Shown in pieces: positions 1 to 11,386 of a DNA stretch of 64,000 nt. The position numbers were made by a program, and so were the translations under genes. The notes below the pieces were generated by a model. That model saw only the letters and a list, made by a program, of their open reading frames with translations. It did no database searches and was not told the DNA's origin. The stretch comes from Pseudevernia furfuracea (Eukaryota > Ascomycota > Lecanoromycetes > Lecanorales > Parmeliaceae), in contig JAIUPT010000041.1 of the NCBI GenBank assembly GCA_022315425.1, positions 930,001 to 994,000 on the forward strand, in the 5' to 3' direction. Positions within the stretch are counted from its first letter, which is position 1; every line of letters starts with the position of its first letter.

Positions 1-472
1 TTCTCCCTCAACAGTTATTGTGTAATTGAAAAATTACAACGCTCTTAATCATATTGTCGATCGTTCCTTTTAAAGCATGGAAAATTGCATTTGCTTTAGA
101 ATTCTGTTACACTGTAATTGTCTGTAGAGTCTAATGTTTCAAAGCATCGAATTAATGTTTCTGCAATAAAAGAAGACATTTTAAGATCATAAAAACATTT
201 TATCTGTGAAAATGTGCTTATGAAACTCATCTACGCAAAAGGGTTTACGTGTGTCTTAGCAAAAGAGTTTAGTGTGCTTAATAAATACGGTATCAGATCA
301 CTAACAGATGATATTGTATTTTGTGCTACGTCTAATTGGCTCAAAGTGTGACTCACTTTCTAGAAACATCTATTGATAATCACGTGCTGAGTCTATTTTT
401 GGCAACCCGGCTTCCGCATTTTCCTTGTCATCAGTTGTCTCTTATCCTCTTCTCATCATCATAATCGTGCGT

Positions 473-722
473 ATGGACCGAGTCAGTCAGGTACTGGCGA
501 AAGGTCTCCCTCCAGACGTAGCTAGAAATTGGGCTGCCCTATTAGAAAGAAGCGGTGTCCCTTTCAGTACGATCCATTATCGCGCACACAGACGACAGTC
601 CATAGAGGAATAGGCTCAAAGCCAACAATACCTTACCCCAGAGGAAGAGAAGGCCCTTGTTATGTATTCATCACTAATATTTGATCTTGGGCATTCTGTC
701 CGAGTAAATTTAGTTTGGATTT
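473..722 (+). pseudogene. Pogo/Fot1-type transposase N-terminal fragment, broken
   Basis: From the ATG at 473 the frame gives a short helix-turn-helix-like stretch ending RRQSIEE, a TAG stop at 611-613, and then in the same frame AQSQQYLTPEEEKALV. That last motif is typical of the DNA-binding N terminus (Psq/CENP-B type HTH) of fungal pogo/Fot1 transposases, where the position of the stop is normally a lysine codon. The DDE catalytic part is missing because the frame runs into an ankyrin-repeat fragment at about 735. This is therefore a truncated dead relic. The copy at 22284-22530 is the same fragment with many more transitions and no start codon. Family assignment is from recognised motifs, not a search. 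Confidence 0.7.
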
Positions 723-734
723 CATACGTTGCCA

Positions 735-812
735 TAGTCTCCGCCTTGAGCATTGATATCGGCGCCCTTGTTTAGCAGCATCTGCACCACTTTGTCATGC
801 CCCTCAACCGGG
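735..812 (-). pseudogene. Fragment of an ankyrin repeat, remnant of an NLR 3' end
   Basis: Read on the minus strand this is one partial ankyrin repeat (GHDKVVQMLLNKGADINAQG) nearly identical to the repeats of the NLR gene at 22524-25910. In both repeat copies the ankyrin piece lies at the same place beside the transposase relic. The duplication therefore carried the 3' end of an NLR gene, and here only about 25 codons remain. Confidence 0.7.
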
Positions 813-815
813 GGG

Positions 816-1222
816 AAAGAGATCGTAGAGCATCTGAAAATCGTTGCGAGAGACGCCAAATTCATCGCGAGCTCGATTGACAGCTACAAGCTCGGCGGTG
901 ATCTCCGCGCGCGAGGAGCGTACAGTGAGGCGAGCGGGTAGGGGAACGTTTGGTGAGGGTGGGAAAGTCGGCATTACAGCAGATGCTTCTTGTGTTGATG
1001 AGGGAGAGAAGGCAGGCCAGAGAAATCCGGACAGTATTGATTGTGGGGAAGGAAGGGGAGAGAGCAAGTCAAAGAAGTGGGAGGTTTCGGTCCAAGTGAT
1101 GAGAAGAGAAAAGTGAGCAGGCCTGAAATCCGCGTAATGCTGCCTAATCTTACATCTCTAGGGTTCTCTCATGGGTTTCCTAGCAGTCGTTGCACCGTGA
1201 TGTGTCCCCCGCTGCCAGCAAG
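816..1222. other. Unassigned stretch between two ankyrin relics
   Basis: Short open frames exist on both strands but none has a recognisable motif or good start. No gene is supported. Confidence 0.4.
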
Positions 1223-4200
1223 CTATCGCGCCGTCAATTCTTGCTGTGCTTCCGCCTCGACGTTGATGACGATCCTTTGATCGAGAAGCAATTGGTGTAG
1301 GTGTTTGCTTAACAGTTTCATCTTCGCAGTATCTGCCACATCATCGTCGTGTTCATCACTATTTTCAGCCCCACGCCATCGAGCTTTTGCCTCAACGTTG
1401 GCTTCTTCTCTCAGCAGCTGTTATATCACTGCTTCACACCTCACAAGAGTCGTTACATGTAATGCGGTAAATTCATCTCGAGTCTTTGCTTCAACACTGG
1501 CCCCTCTCTTAAATAGCTGCTGCACTATTACTTCTTTACGCATAAAGGCCGCCAGATGGAGCGCGGTAGACCCATCTCGAGTCTTCACGTCTACGACGGC
1601 CTCGATCGCTAGTAGTAACAATGTCACCGCTTGTTGCTTGTTCTCGATTGCTCATATCAACGTCGTTCTTCCTTAACGATTCATCGCGTTGAAGTTGGCT
1701 CCCTTATCGAGCAGCAGCCACATCATCGTTATTTCATCGTGTCTAGCAGCCTAGTGCAGCACTCTTCGTTCATGGTAGTCCTTCGTATTGACGTCAGCCC
1801 CGTTCTCAACGAGGGACTGTACAATCGATATGTGCCCTTTCTTTGCTGCTAGGAGTATCGATGTTCATTCATTCTTACTCGCATTAATATCGGCCCCATT
1901 ATCGATCAATAGTTGCATCATCGTCTCTTTTTCGGACTTGAACGCCTAGTGCAGCGCCGGCCATTCTCTTCGTTCACTGATGTTAACGTCAGCCCCGTTG
2001 CGCAGCAGCAGCTGCACAGCTTCCTTATCTCCGTTTTCAGCCGTCAGAATTAGCGTCGTTTATTCTTTAACGTTCTTCGCATTAACATCTACTCCCTTCT
2101 CGAGCAGTATCTATAATCTCGACATATGTCTTTCTTGGACGATCGCGCGCAGACCCGTTAATATCGTGCTTTCCTTCATCTTCTTCTCTGCAATATTCAT
2201 TAATAACGCACGCTTTTTGATATTCTCCCGTTGTAAGGCCACCCAATCTAATATTGTCTATTCGTTGTCAACTTTCTCCAACAGTATCTGCACTACGCCC
2301 TTGTGTCGTTTCAGAGCTGCCGTATACAAGGATGTTCATTTATTCTTGTTCTTCGCGTTGGGGTCGGCTCTTTGTTTCAATAGCAAATGTAACGTTGCTT
2401 CACGCTCTGTGAGGCTGCTCCATGTAGCGCTATACATTCGTATCTGTCTTATATATTGAGGTCGGCGGTATGTTTGACGAGCAGTTGCGCAACTGCTATC
2501 GGCCCATCTCGAGCGACCCAACAAAGTGTCGTTTGTCCAGAGTCATTCTTAGCATTGACGTCCGCATCATTCTCTAGTAGCAGTTGTACTATTGTCTCAT
2601 GCTGGACCGCCCAGTGCAGTGCAGTGTTTTCGTACGCATCTCTTGAATTCAAATTAGACCCGTTTCGGAGAAGCGCTCGTACTGTTCTCTCATGCCCTTT
2701 CGACACTATTCAGTCTAATGCCGTGCTTTTAATTCAATTCTTCGCATTGACATCGATTTCATTATCTAGTAACATTTATATCGTATTCTCATGCCCTTCT
2801 CCAGTCGCTAGATAGAGTGTCTTATTTCTCCCATCACTTTCTGTGTCGACGCCATATTTTAATAACTTCTTCACTATGTTACTCTTTTCTTCAATAACTG
2901 CCCAGTCTAGTACACTCCATTCTTCGTTATTCTTCGTTAAGACGTTAACTTCACTCATTAGAAGTAGCTCCATCACGATCTTATGCTTATTCCTGGCGGC
3001 TCAGTATAAGGCTGTCTCTTCGTTCTTGTTCTCTATATTAATACTAGTCTCGTTCTTAAGCAGTAATCGCACTATCGACTCGTAATCATGCTTGATAGCT
3101 ATCTGCAGTGTCGTCGCTTCATAGCTATCTTGACTATTAACATCGATACATTTTTCAAAGAGGAGAGTAAGAATCTCGTCTAGACTTCAGTACGCTGAGA
3201 CATGAAGCGAATCAAATTGCTTAGGAAAACGATTCTGTTAGTTATTCGTTCGACGTGAAGCTCGATGCAAAACCTGAACGAAATAGGAAAGCTTCTGATC
3301 ATTCTCTAAAAATGTTAAAATCAAGCTTATTCGTTCGTGGAGCTGGTTCTTAACAGCATAATGATTTCAGTTATGAGAAGCGTAGTCAAGGAATTGATAC
3401 GCTTGTAAACGTTGATCTAATGCCTCTCCATCAATATAAGGTTCGTTGTCGAAGACATCGAACGACAAATATGTGAGACATGTCCTTGTCATCTCAACTT
3501 CGGAGTCTGATACAAGTTTTTCACTGTTGTTTTTCAGATACTTCTATAGAGTGTAATGCACTAAGCGTATAATGCTGTTGTTTTGATTAATTCTAATCAG
3601 GTCAGCGAAAACGTTGAGCAGAGTCTTAGTCTTCGAAAAAGCGATCTCGTCTAATTCGATATCTTCGACTTCGACAGTCAAAGCATGACGTAATTCTTTC
3701 ACATTTAGTAGTCTTCTTGCATAAAATATATAGAAGAGTGCTCTCTTCGTTAATTGACTATCTTTCTCTGATTGCTTCTCGATTCTCTTGATGTCATCTT
3801 TATAAGTTATATAAACTTCAATAAACAGTGCGTTTACATTCTCTCGAATTATCTTGAAACTCGTTTGTCTACAGAGGCGGTCAATCTGCAGGTGCGCAAA
3901 TAGGAATCTAAGGTATTTAAGTTAATCACTGCACATAAATTGCCTGGAAGCGAGCATCTTCATGCTGACTCACATGTCAGCAGCCTTTTTATTCACATTT
4001 CTTATGATTTCCTTCTCTAACTTCGGGTGTTTAACAGTGAACTTGTATAATCTACTGTTTGTGTTGATTTCAGACTTCAAATATGCATCGATGTCATGGT
4101 CGCTGGCCCAAATGTCGACTCGGCATATGTTGATGAATTTTGCTTGGAGGTCAACGCTTGGACGAGAGGTAACGAATATTCGGATGAAAGGCTTCATGTG

Positions 4201-6071
4201 TTTAATTAAACGAAGAAACTTTTCCCTATTCGTTTCAGGATATATGTTCTAGAACGCAAGATTACCACTCTGAAATTCGTGAAAGTGGTCAGTCAGAGAA
4301 GAGGATATTATTAGGGCATCGATAAAGATATAAGTTGTCTCAAAGAGGAGACAGATAGACCTAAGCAGTGAGATTCGTTCACCATCTGTTGAATTTCTTC
4401 TTTCTTGAGTATCTTTATCACGAAATGCCTTCACCTCTGGAGGTAAGGGGCTGATCTGCTCTGCTAATTGTCGAGTTATGCTAGACAAGAGTTCGACTTC
4501 GGACTGTGTCTTCACATCTTTATAGTCGCAATAGATATATGCAATCGCAACTTTCTTCCCTCGAGTCGATTTCGCAACATGGTTGACAACAAAAGATCTA
4601 GTAGATATGTTAGCTTGTGGATTATGGATTATGAAACGAATGGTGATGGCTTACAGCAACCGCCTCGCTTGGGATTCTTACGTCATGATAGTTTTCCCGG
4701 CACCGGCTTATTTACAAATTAGTAAGTGCATCAAGATGTTACGATTGGGAATTCTTTAGGAGACAGACGTACGGATTTCGGGACACCAAAGAGTTGAGTT
4801 CTGGCCAGCCTTGAGCCATTTTTGGAATTTATCGGTCTTCAACAGCCACTGATCGGTGCCCTGAAGGTGTTTCTCGAATACATCTCTTTGCTTATCATGA
4901 AAGCTGAGCGATGACAGCCCTTTTAGGATTTCGTCGCGTTCGAGAGCAGCTTCTTTATCTTGAAATTGCCTTAGATGTCAAAAGTGAGAAATTGTCGGAA
5001 ACAGTCTTACTCTCTAAACATTCATGTATGCGCCCAGTGACAGCCATCAGGGTCTCGGTGTTCTCGTCTATGCGTTTCGTCGTAGCTGAAACTACCCTAA
5101 TATCTGCATTCATAGCGCTGATTTTCTTTCCCACTTGCTCTACAACTATCAGAGTTGCATTTTCAACTACGCTTTGTTCTTGCTCGACCATTTTATGGAA
5201 GTGTGCATAGGCGTTGGTAAGTTCGTCGTCTTCCCCAGAGACTAGGTTTCGAAAAGCTTTCACTAAGAGAACGTTTATATCAGTCGCTGAACATTTGCTT
5301 GACTGAAGATAAAACAAAAGAGGAGGGGAATGTGAAGAAACTTTCAAGCATATGGATGTGAGCGACATAGTTTTCAGGCAGATTCATTCGCGCAGGTGAC
5401 GTTTTAAAGTACCTGGGAAAGATCAACATCCGATTAAGTACGGAGCATTTCAGCGAAAACAAATTCAGGAAAAGCACAGTAGAGAATGTGTAATTACCAA
5501 ATCGGTTCATCTTGACATATTTCGCACAAATTCCGCAGAGAACTAGCACGAATGCCAGGACCTGTGCTAGAGCTACATCCAGCTCTGGTACAGTTCGAAC
5601 CTATTTCTTCAAAATCTTGAGTCGACTGAGATATAGATTCAAATCTTCAAAGACTTCGACAATCTTATCGTAATCGGCTGACACTTTGTTCGCGGTCTGA
5701 GACTTGTTAAAGATCATACGGTATAAGAGTACAGATATTATACGTCGATAAGATAACGAACAGCTATGAAGATGGCAGTGCTGGGAGAAAAGGACTATCA
5801 AAATATAGACATGAGTCATCGCAGATCAAAAAGCAGGCAGAGACTGTCTCCTTACCGTCGAGACCGTCAACGCGATCATATTACCCACTTTGTCGATGGG
5901 ATTCAGACTCCTGCTCACAAGTGTCCTGAATTTGTTCAACTTGGACCCGTCATGGCGATAGCCTTTGAATTTTGTCTCTCTCTCGCGTATATCTTTTAAG
6001 ATCTCGTCCACATTACTGGCTCTGGTTAGAGATTCGATCTTGAACGTGATGGTCTCCTCATAGTCATCCAT
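1223..6071 (-). pseudogene. NLR pseudogene A: N-terminal helical domain, NACHT NTPase, ankyrin repeats
   Basis: A fungal STAND/NLR gene can be followed through several frames from ATG at 6071 (MDDYEETITFKIESLTRA) to a stop at 1223. The N terminus resembles the helical 'Goodbye'-type domain of fungal STAND proteins. It is followed by PGAGKTIM (Walker A, about 4690), FIDAL where IFIDALDEC would be expected (Walker B, about 4310), and FVTSRP (about 4170). Degenerate ankyrin repeats then run from about 2980 to 1280. Two introns are still visible: 5263-5497 (GTAATT...CTGAT...TTAG) and 4707-4772 (GTACGT...TTACTAAT...TAAG). Removing the second rebuilds the P-loop exactly (W-C-P-E-I-P-G-A-G-K-T). Many in-frame stops and frameshifts break the gene, and several are CAA/CAG to TAA/TAG. 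Intact relatives act as cytosolic non-self or damage sensors; this copy cannot make a full protein. Confidence 0.8.
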
Positions 6072-6245
6072 CGCTACTCTTCATATTTCGCCAACATCTA
6101 TAGTAGCGTCTGCTTCAGATTCGACGGGCGGCTCGAGGGTCGCCATCTTCATGGACGATAGTAGAGACAATGCCTGAACTGGCCCTTGTGGCAGGCAACA
6201 CTTGGATTAGGTGTATGACCGGAAAAGAATCGGGTTGGGCGTGCC

Positions 6246-6275
6246 CTCGACTGGGAGCGTACGCTCCCAGTCGAG
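6246..6275. repeat. Perfect 30-bp palindrome
   Basis: The 15 bases CTCGACTGGGAGCGT at 6246-6260 are followed directly by their exact reverse complement at 6261-6275, with no spacer. The centre is AGCGTACGCT. It lies about 100 bp before the ATG of the zinc-finger relic at 6372. It could be a dimer binding site or a transposon footprint; the sequence does not decide between these. Confidence 0.9.
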
Positions 6276-6371
6276 ACCAGCTTGAGACGATCCGCAGGCA
6301 CGCGCTTCCGCCAAAGCACCATCCAGTACAGAAGTGATCAAGGAAATCACATCAGATTGCAAATCGTCGCC

Positions 6372-6956
6372 ATGATGAGTACTTCTTCGAACAACCCGGT
6401 CACATTCACTCCAAGTACTAAAGCTGCCTTTCTGCAATATCTGCGTAAGAACCCAACCAATCGCCGCATAACTCAGACCGACAAAGACAGCCTAATTGAA
6501 TGGTTGACGAACCCTCACAAACGACCTTCATCACAGAAAGAATTCAGCCGACGGAATTACATCTGAAAGTCCTTCACTTGGGATAAGAAGACGCAGAATC
6601 TGTTCGCAGTTGCAAAGCCGAATGAAGAAAAGAATCGTAAGGTGGTCACTGAGGACACGATCGCGGACGTAGTGAAATGTGTACATGAAGGCAATAAACA
6701 TGATGGGTGGGATGCTACTTGGAAGGACATTAGCAGCTCATATTACGACATTCTTCGGTCGGACGTTATACACCTGCTTAAGCAATGCCAGACCTGCGCT
6801 CTAAACCCCTCCAAACGTCCCAAAGACTCCGCGGCCACGATGCGAAGCTCTCAACCGATCGATCACGAGGTTCTTGACTTCCTGAATACTGGCGACGTGC
6901 AGTATAACATCTCAGCCTGGGATGCACAGGAGAATGGGGAACACTCAGGTGAATAA
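6372..6956 (+). pseudogene. H2C2 zinc-binding protein of integrase-zinc-finger type, one premature stop
   Basis: From ATG at 6372 a 194-codon frame runs to TAA at 6954-6956, interrupted only by TGA at 6564-6566 (context Y-I-stop-K-S-F-T-W). A single CGA-to-TGA change would explain it. The C-terminal half has the spacing of an H2C2 finger: VHEGNKH, about 30 residues with an aromatic YYDILRSDV helix, then CQTC. This is the zinc-binding module found upstream of retroelement integrases and in stand-alone fungal proteins. No integrase core follows. It may be a domesticated zinc-finger protein or a fragment of an element. Apart from one stop it looks well preserved, so the loss is recent or the stop could be read through. 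Confidence 0.6.
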
Positions 6957-7503
6957 TTTCGGAAGATGAGGGATGGGGTCTTGGTCGAAGAACGGACTTT
7001 GCGTCTGGAATTCGGATGAGGTCATGGTCGGAAAGAGTAGTGCAATACTTTCGAGGTGTATGACAAGGGAAACATGTCGTCCCATGAGCCAGGAGCCTTT
7101 CCCATCTGCTCGGAGGTGAAGATTATTCGCTTCCCTCAGAGCTCCCTGATCCAGTGGAGATCGGATCATGGGAGCTATTTGATGCTGAAGGCCGTGCATG
7201 CGTGGGGGCGGATCAACTGGAGAGGATCCGGCGGGGTAAGGCCAGGGCAATTTTCTGTAAGCTTGCCAAGCATATGGCACGCAGGGTGTCAGAACGTTAG
7301 AGTACCTACTGTTCGCCTTTATTAAAAGAAGGACCTAGGCGAGCGTACATAGGGAATGAATGATCTCGACGAAATCAGATGTCTACGCTATATATCAACC
7401 ATCGAAATACAACCAAGGTTCGCGCCATTTTCTATCGCGGTAATTCGCCACCTCTTTCTCTAGAGGCGGCTTTTTGCCCGCTTGCCTTCTTTGACGCTTG
7501 CGA

Positions 7504-7854
7504 CCATTAACGCCGAGGGCATTAGGACCTCGATTCGCTGTGACCGTCTACGTCAGCCCAGAAAAGTATCCATTTCACTTTTATAAAGGCCAGCTTTGTC
7601 AGCATTCAACCTTCTTTGAAAAGAAGTTCCATGGCTCCTTCCAGGAGCAAACTACTGGGAGCATGTATTTGGAGGAAAGTAGCGTTGATGAGTTCAAGTT
7701 GTTCGAAGAATGGCTCTATTCGGAGAAATTAAACTATCCTAAAGATTCTGATAACCCGAGCCTCCTCTTGGTGAATGTATTTTGCCTCGCGAAGGACGTT
7801 GGGATGTCAGACCTTCAGAATACTACATTAAATGCCGTCCGTGGAAGCAAATGA
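7504..7854 (+). pseudogene. BTB/POZ-domain protein fragment
   Basis: The frame carries a fungal BTB signature: FAVTVYVSPEKYPFHFYKGQ, then LCQHSTFFEKKF, a mid-domain DEFKLFEEWLYSEKLNYP and LLLVNVFCLAKDVGM. Intact relatives are roughly 200-280 residues and are presumed adaptor or dimerisation proteins. Here there is no in-frame ATG before the domain, and the frame closes at 7854 soon after the BTB core, so both ends are missing or lie behind unseen introns or frameshifts. An overlapping frame to 8276 has no family features. Confidence 0.6.
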
Positions 7855-8874
7855 CTCGCCAAGAGGCTGCTGATAGCTGTGTCTATTTACTTGGAAATTG
7901 CTTTGAGTCGACTGAGCTGCCCCTTGAAAGGTTGATCATCATCGTGGTCTTGTGTCTCGTTCGTATCTCCTTGCGGTTGAGTGAGTTCGGAGTACAGCGT
8001 CATCTACTCCTGCAGCAAGAATCCTCTGCCCCTTATGATCTTTACGCCAGCACCCTCGCCGCCATGCAAAAAATTACTGCAATCTATCTTGTCAGACAAC
8101 TATCTTCAAACCCCTCTGCTTTTCCACATCCTTGGTTAAAATCGTTCAAGCACCGTCACTGCGCATGCCATCCCATCTGCCCACTGGTAGTGCCAGAACT
8201 GTGCTGTCCCGGTGTAGACTGGATGTTTTTCTGTATGGCATCTACCTCAGCAGTAGTACCCTGGCCATGTCTCTAGGATAGATTCGAAAAGCGGCGGAAG
8301 ACGCTTAGGCTCCTCTAAGCTCGTCTCGTATCTCCATTCCCGTGAAAGGTGGCCTCTGTAAAGCCCGAAACAGTCTGTTCCTTCTCCAAATTTCATGGAA
8401 AAGAGATTAATCACTATCATCCGCAGCTTCTTGCATTAACGGTGCAACAAGCCGTGAATACGATCTTGGAAATAAGCGCCTTGCAGGGGCAATCGAAGAG
8501 TGTAAAACTGTTGAGTCTATGAACAATGAGGAATTGTTGAAGAAAAGTCTGTTATGTGCTCGTAATATACGAAGGAAAGGGAGAAGCTGATCAGAAGGAC
8601 TTAATGTTGTTTTGAGATGAGTTAATTATTGTTAAGGATAATGAGTGAGTGAGTGAGAGAATTCGAGAAAAAGCAGTTGTGTATAATCGATAAACGGTGA
8701 GTGATTAGGTGACTAGTATTGACTAAAAGATAGAGATGGATTTTGAGGTTAAGAAGCCTTCCCCTCGTGGCTTCATTGAGTAAAGGAATGGTCCGTTGAA
8801 GCTAAAAACAGCTCTTAAGACATCACCGCCATAAACTAACGACAAGATCGAGCGTGAGGTGGAACTACTCTAAA
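7855..8874. other. No clear gene; possible decayed BTB 3' part
   Basis: About 1 kb with no frame showing a known motif. A short GTGA/GAGT tandem (about 8643-8660) is the only simple repeat seen. Nothing else is supported. Confidence 0.4.
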
Positions 8875-9117
8875 TCATCTTCCCGTCATTGCACCCTTTA
8901 TACAATCTAGCCATCTATTCAGAAGAGGTTGTCTTTTGACTCTCATCCATCCATCCAGCTGCCGACGCGCCTTGAGCCAACACTCCGCCTCACCATCCAA
9001 TTGCACCTGCCATTTCTCCTGCCGAGCCGTTTCGCACATCAATCGCCACGCCGGCTGGGTGAGCATAGCCTCACTATCCTCCTTCCCAATAATAAGACGC
9101 AAGTCGACCAGAGACAC
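8875..9117 (-). pseudogene. Unrecognised tryptophan-rich helical fragment
   Basis: An 80-codon frame without ATG, with evenly spaced tryptophans and charged helices (MCETARQEKWQVQLDGEAEC, RVKRQPLLNRWLDC). The composition looks like real coding sequence and not a shadow, but no family is recognised. It lies just downstream of the DUF3723 N-terminal relic on the same strand and could be a further exon of that gene or a separate fragment. Confidence 0.3.
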
Positions 9118-9288
9118 CGCGTCCGATCAGTATGGGTCAGCCACACTCCAGTTTTCGTACCGCTTGACGATCAGGGGAACAGCGCCGACCTATTATCCGG
9201 GCCGAGTCATTCATGGCGTGCTCGACCTGGAGCTTGTGCGCAGGGGAAAATTGTGGCTTTGGCTCCCTACGGTATCGTCTGTGTCCTC

Positions 9289-9806
9289 TCAGCATAGATC
9301 CACAGTCCACCACTCCAACCTCAACTCCTTCGCCGCCTGAATTCTGTCCTGTCTATGGAGGCAGATAGCCGGCCGGAAAAACTAGCTCCGTACTCCGGAT
9401 AGCCGCCCGGGGAATATTCGGTCAGTTGCCCCGCTCTGATTCCCGAAAGTCGGATGGCAGCAAGAGCCTGCTGTTCGATCACGGCAAAGACGTGATTGCT
9501 GGAGTCAAGCCGCAGACCATCTTTCCGAAAGATGGACTTTAATCTCTCAATGTTCTCGCGGTTACACTCGTACGGTCTGTTCGGTCGAAAGCAGAGCGAC
9601 TTCAGCCTGACCCGGGCGGTTCCCTCATACTTGATGTGTTTGTCTGCCTCAACTCTCGATTCTGCCTCTGAGACCTGAGCTCTCCTTATCTTGACAGACT
9701 TTGGTGGGCGAAGGATCGAAAGGAGAAAGTAACAGAACATACCAAGACGCAGGGAGTGCTCTGGTTTAGAGAGACAGTCCTGGCCTCCAAAAGTGCCTCT
9801 CCCCAT
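9289..9806 (-). pseudogene. DUF3723 protein, N-terminal fragment
   Basis: The minus strand encodes features typical of the N terminus of fungal DUF3723 proteins: ARVRLKSLCFRPNRPYECNR, IERLKSIFRKDG, NHVFAVI, then after a frame change ICLHRQDRIQAAKE and EWWTVDL. A stop at 9289-9291 and the frame change break it. The protein's C-terminal half is not next to it; a matching C-terminal half lies 10 kb away at 19373-21622 on the same strand. DUF3723 has no established biochemical role, but it is one of the recurrent accessory genes of Starship elements. The start at ATG 9806 is a guess; an intron before the core domain is likely. Confidence 0.6.
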
Positions 9807-9974
9807 CCTATTTCCTTCCACCCTCTCTTCTCATCCCTGGCTAATTCTGTCTGATCTGAGCTTTAAATAGCAACTCGACCACTGCAAGACTCGTATCCAC
9901 TTTCGACGTCCCTCTGCTCAAGTCCGCTTGCCCTCTATATCTAGTACTCCTACCCATTCGCTACATCATTCACT

Positions 9975-11115
9975 ATGCAGTCGAGTATGGCCTCCCAGAA
10001 TCCCAACCGCGGCACCCAGTTCATGCTGGAAGGCCTGACAGGCCTGGAGCAACCCCCTTCACTCCCAGTCGCAGAAGAGCAACAGCGGTCGCAGAACCGC
10101 CAGGCTCTAAAGAAAAATGTACCGAAAAGAAAGAGATCCCTTTCTCCGCAGAAAGATGGGGCGATGGGAATACCTGGGATCCGGCCGTACGATTTTACAT
10201 TGAAAGAGGCCTCTCCGTGGGAAAGCTACTGAAGGATCTTCCAGCTCAAGTTCGATCGCTTCGTGACCGTTGCTGTCCGGAAAGAGCCCCTTCGCAAGTG
10301 TGTTATTGTGAAAACCTTTTCGGAGCGGAGCTCTCAGGAGGACATTCAGATGATCCATAGGATTCGGCACGACAAATCGTGAACGTTCTCGAGACCTTTC
10401 GTTTCGAGGCCTCGTTCTACGTCGTCGAGCGCATGGTTATTTGCCTGGTGCAGATCGTTGCTTCTCCTGCCTATCCCGGTGAGCAGGAACTAGCCGCCAT
10501 ACTAGGACAGATAGATCAATGGGACATGAATCGAAGGAGCATATACTGACTACGATAGATACTTGGGGGTCTTGCCTACCTTGTCTCGGAAGGCCTGGAG
10601 TACGGGTCTTTGAGCTGCTCGACCATTCTTCTGAGCCCGGAAGGAGACGTCAAGATCGGTTGGTCTCTATCACTATCCTCGTCATAGTCGGTGTATTACG
10701 TGATGAAGTTCCGTCCTCCAGGAGAGCGGAACCTTATTGACTTGACATGGCAGCGGATCAAGAATGCTGTCGCTCGGTCGATCCGTCAGGCAACATTGGT
10801 GTCGGAGATATCAGGGCGCTGAGCAGGATCGTGATGGAATTGATGCAGAAATATTTCAAAGAGGACGGAGCCGTCAGGACGAGAATTTGGATCGTTGACC
10901 TCACAACTCTGCTGTCGTTGATTTTCTGTCATTGATGACCTCCGCCACTTCGGCGAAAGACTTGATGAAAGTGAGTCGAGGTTCTATCTTTGCAATTATA
11001 AATTGACGACTTCCAGCACCGCTTGTTTCAGTGTGATTGGCGGAAGGATTGGCTCGAATGGATGGTGGATTGGGCTGGAGTCTCCGTCTATAGACTCCAC
11101 AAACCAGCAGTATAA
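9975..11115 (+). pseudogene. Decayed fungal protein-kinase-like gene
   Basis: The frame from ATG 9975 begins with a low-complexity, basic N-terminal tail (KKNVPKRKRSLSP). Kinase-like pieces follow in shifting frames: FVTVAVRKEPLRKCVIVKTF (beta strands with a candidate lysine), SQEDIQMIHRIRHDK, LETFRFEASFYVVE, ILGGLAYLVSEGLEYGSLSC, ILLSPEGDVKIG, and a C terminus HRLFQCDWRKDWLEWMVDWA to a stop at about 11115. At least two frameshifts and several stops lie between them, so no functional protein is made. The last intron (GTGAGT...GACTTCCAG, about 10970-11022) is still recognisable. The HRD and DFG catalytic motifs are not visible in any frame, which suggests it was already a pseudokinase or has lost them. 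Confidence 0.5.
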
Positions 11116-11386
11116 ACGGGTCCCTTGATCGTTAGATTGCTGAACCTTTCCTGTAAGAACTCCTCTGGTCTCTTTGGTCGTAGGACTCTCGATGGATTCT
11201 AAATATAACGTCGTGCTAAAAGTTGATGCTTCAATTTTGCTGCCCCTTCAAAAGTCACAGATACTCTTTCTTTCTACTTTTCTTCGACCTTTCCCCGCCT
11301 TCCAGTTTACGCTTTTTCCTTTTTTTCTCTTCTCTCCCTCTTTCTTCTCTTCAACGTTAGTAGTCGTACCTTTTTATATACCCCTC

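Larger units (their letters stand above)
1..815. repeat. Left-edge copy of a long segmental repeat (second copy at 21816-22620)
   Basis: This stretch aligns by eye, in the same orientation, with 21816-22620. Both contain the same AT-rich leader, the same transposase relic and the same join to an ankyrin-repeat fragment. The copies differ mostly by C/T and G/A exchanges, and the second copy carries more A and T. The match starts at the first base of the window, so the repeat probably continues to the left. The two copies part at about 815, where this one runs into unrelated sequence. Confidence 0.85.

Noticed and set aside
1980..2815. Plus-strand frames of 80-160 codons rich in Ser/Cys/Phe
   Set aside because: They mirror degenerate ankyrin repeats of NLR pseudogene A on the minus strand.
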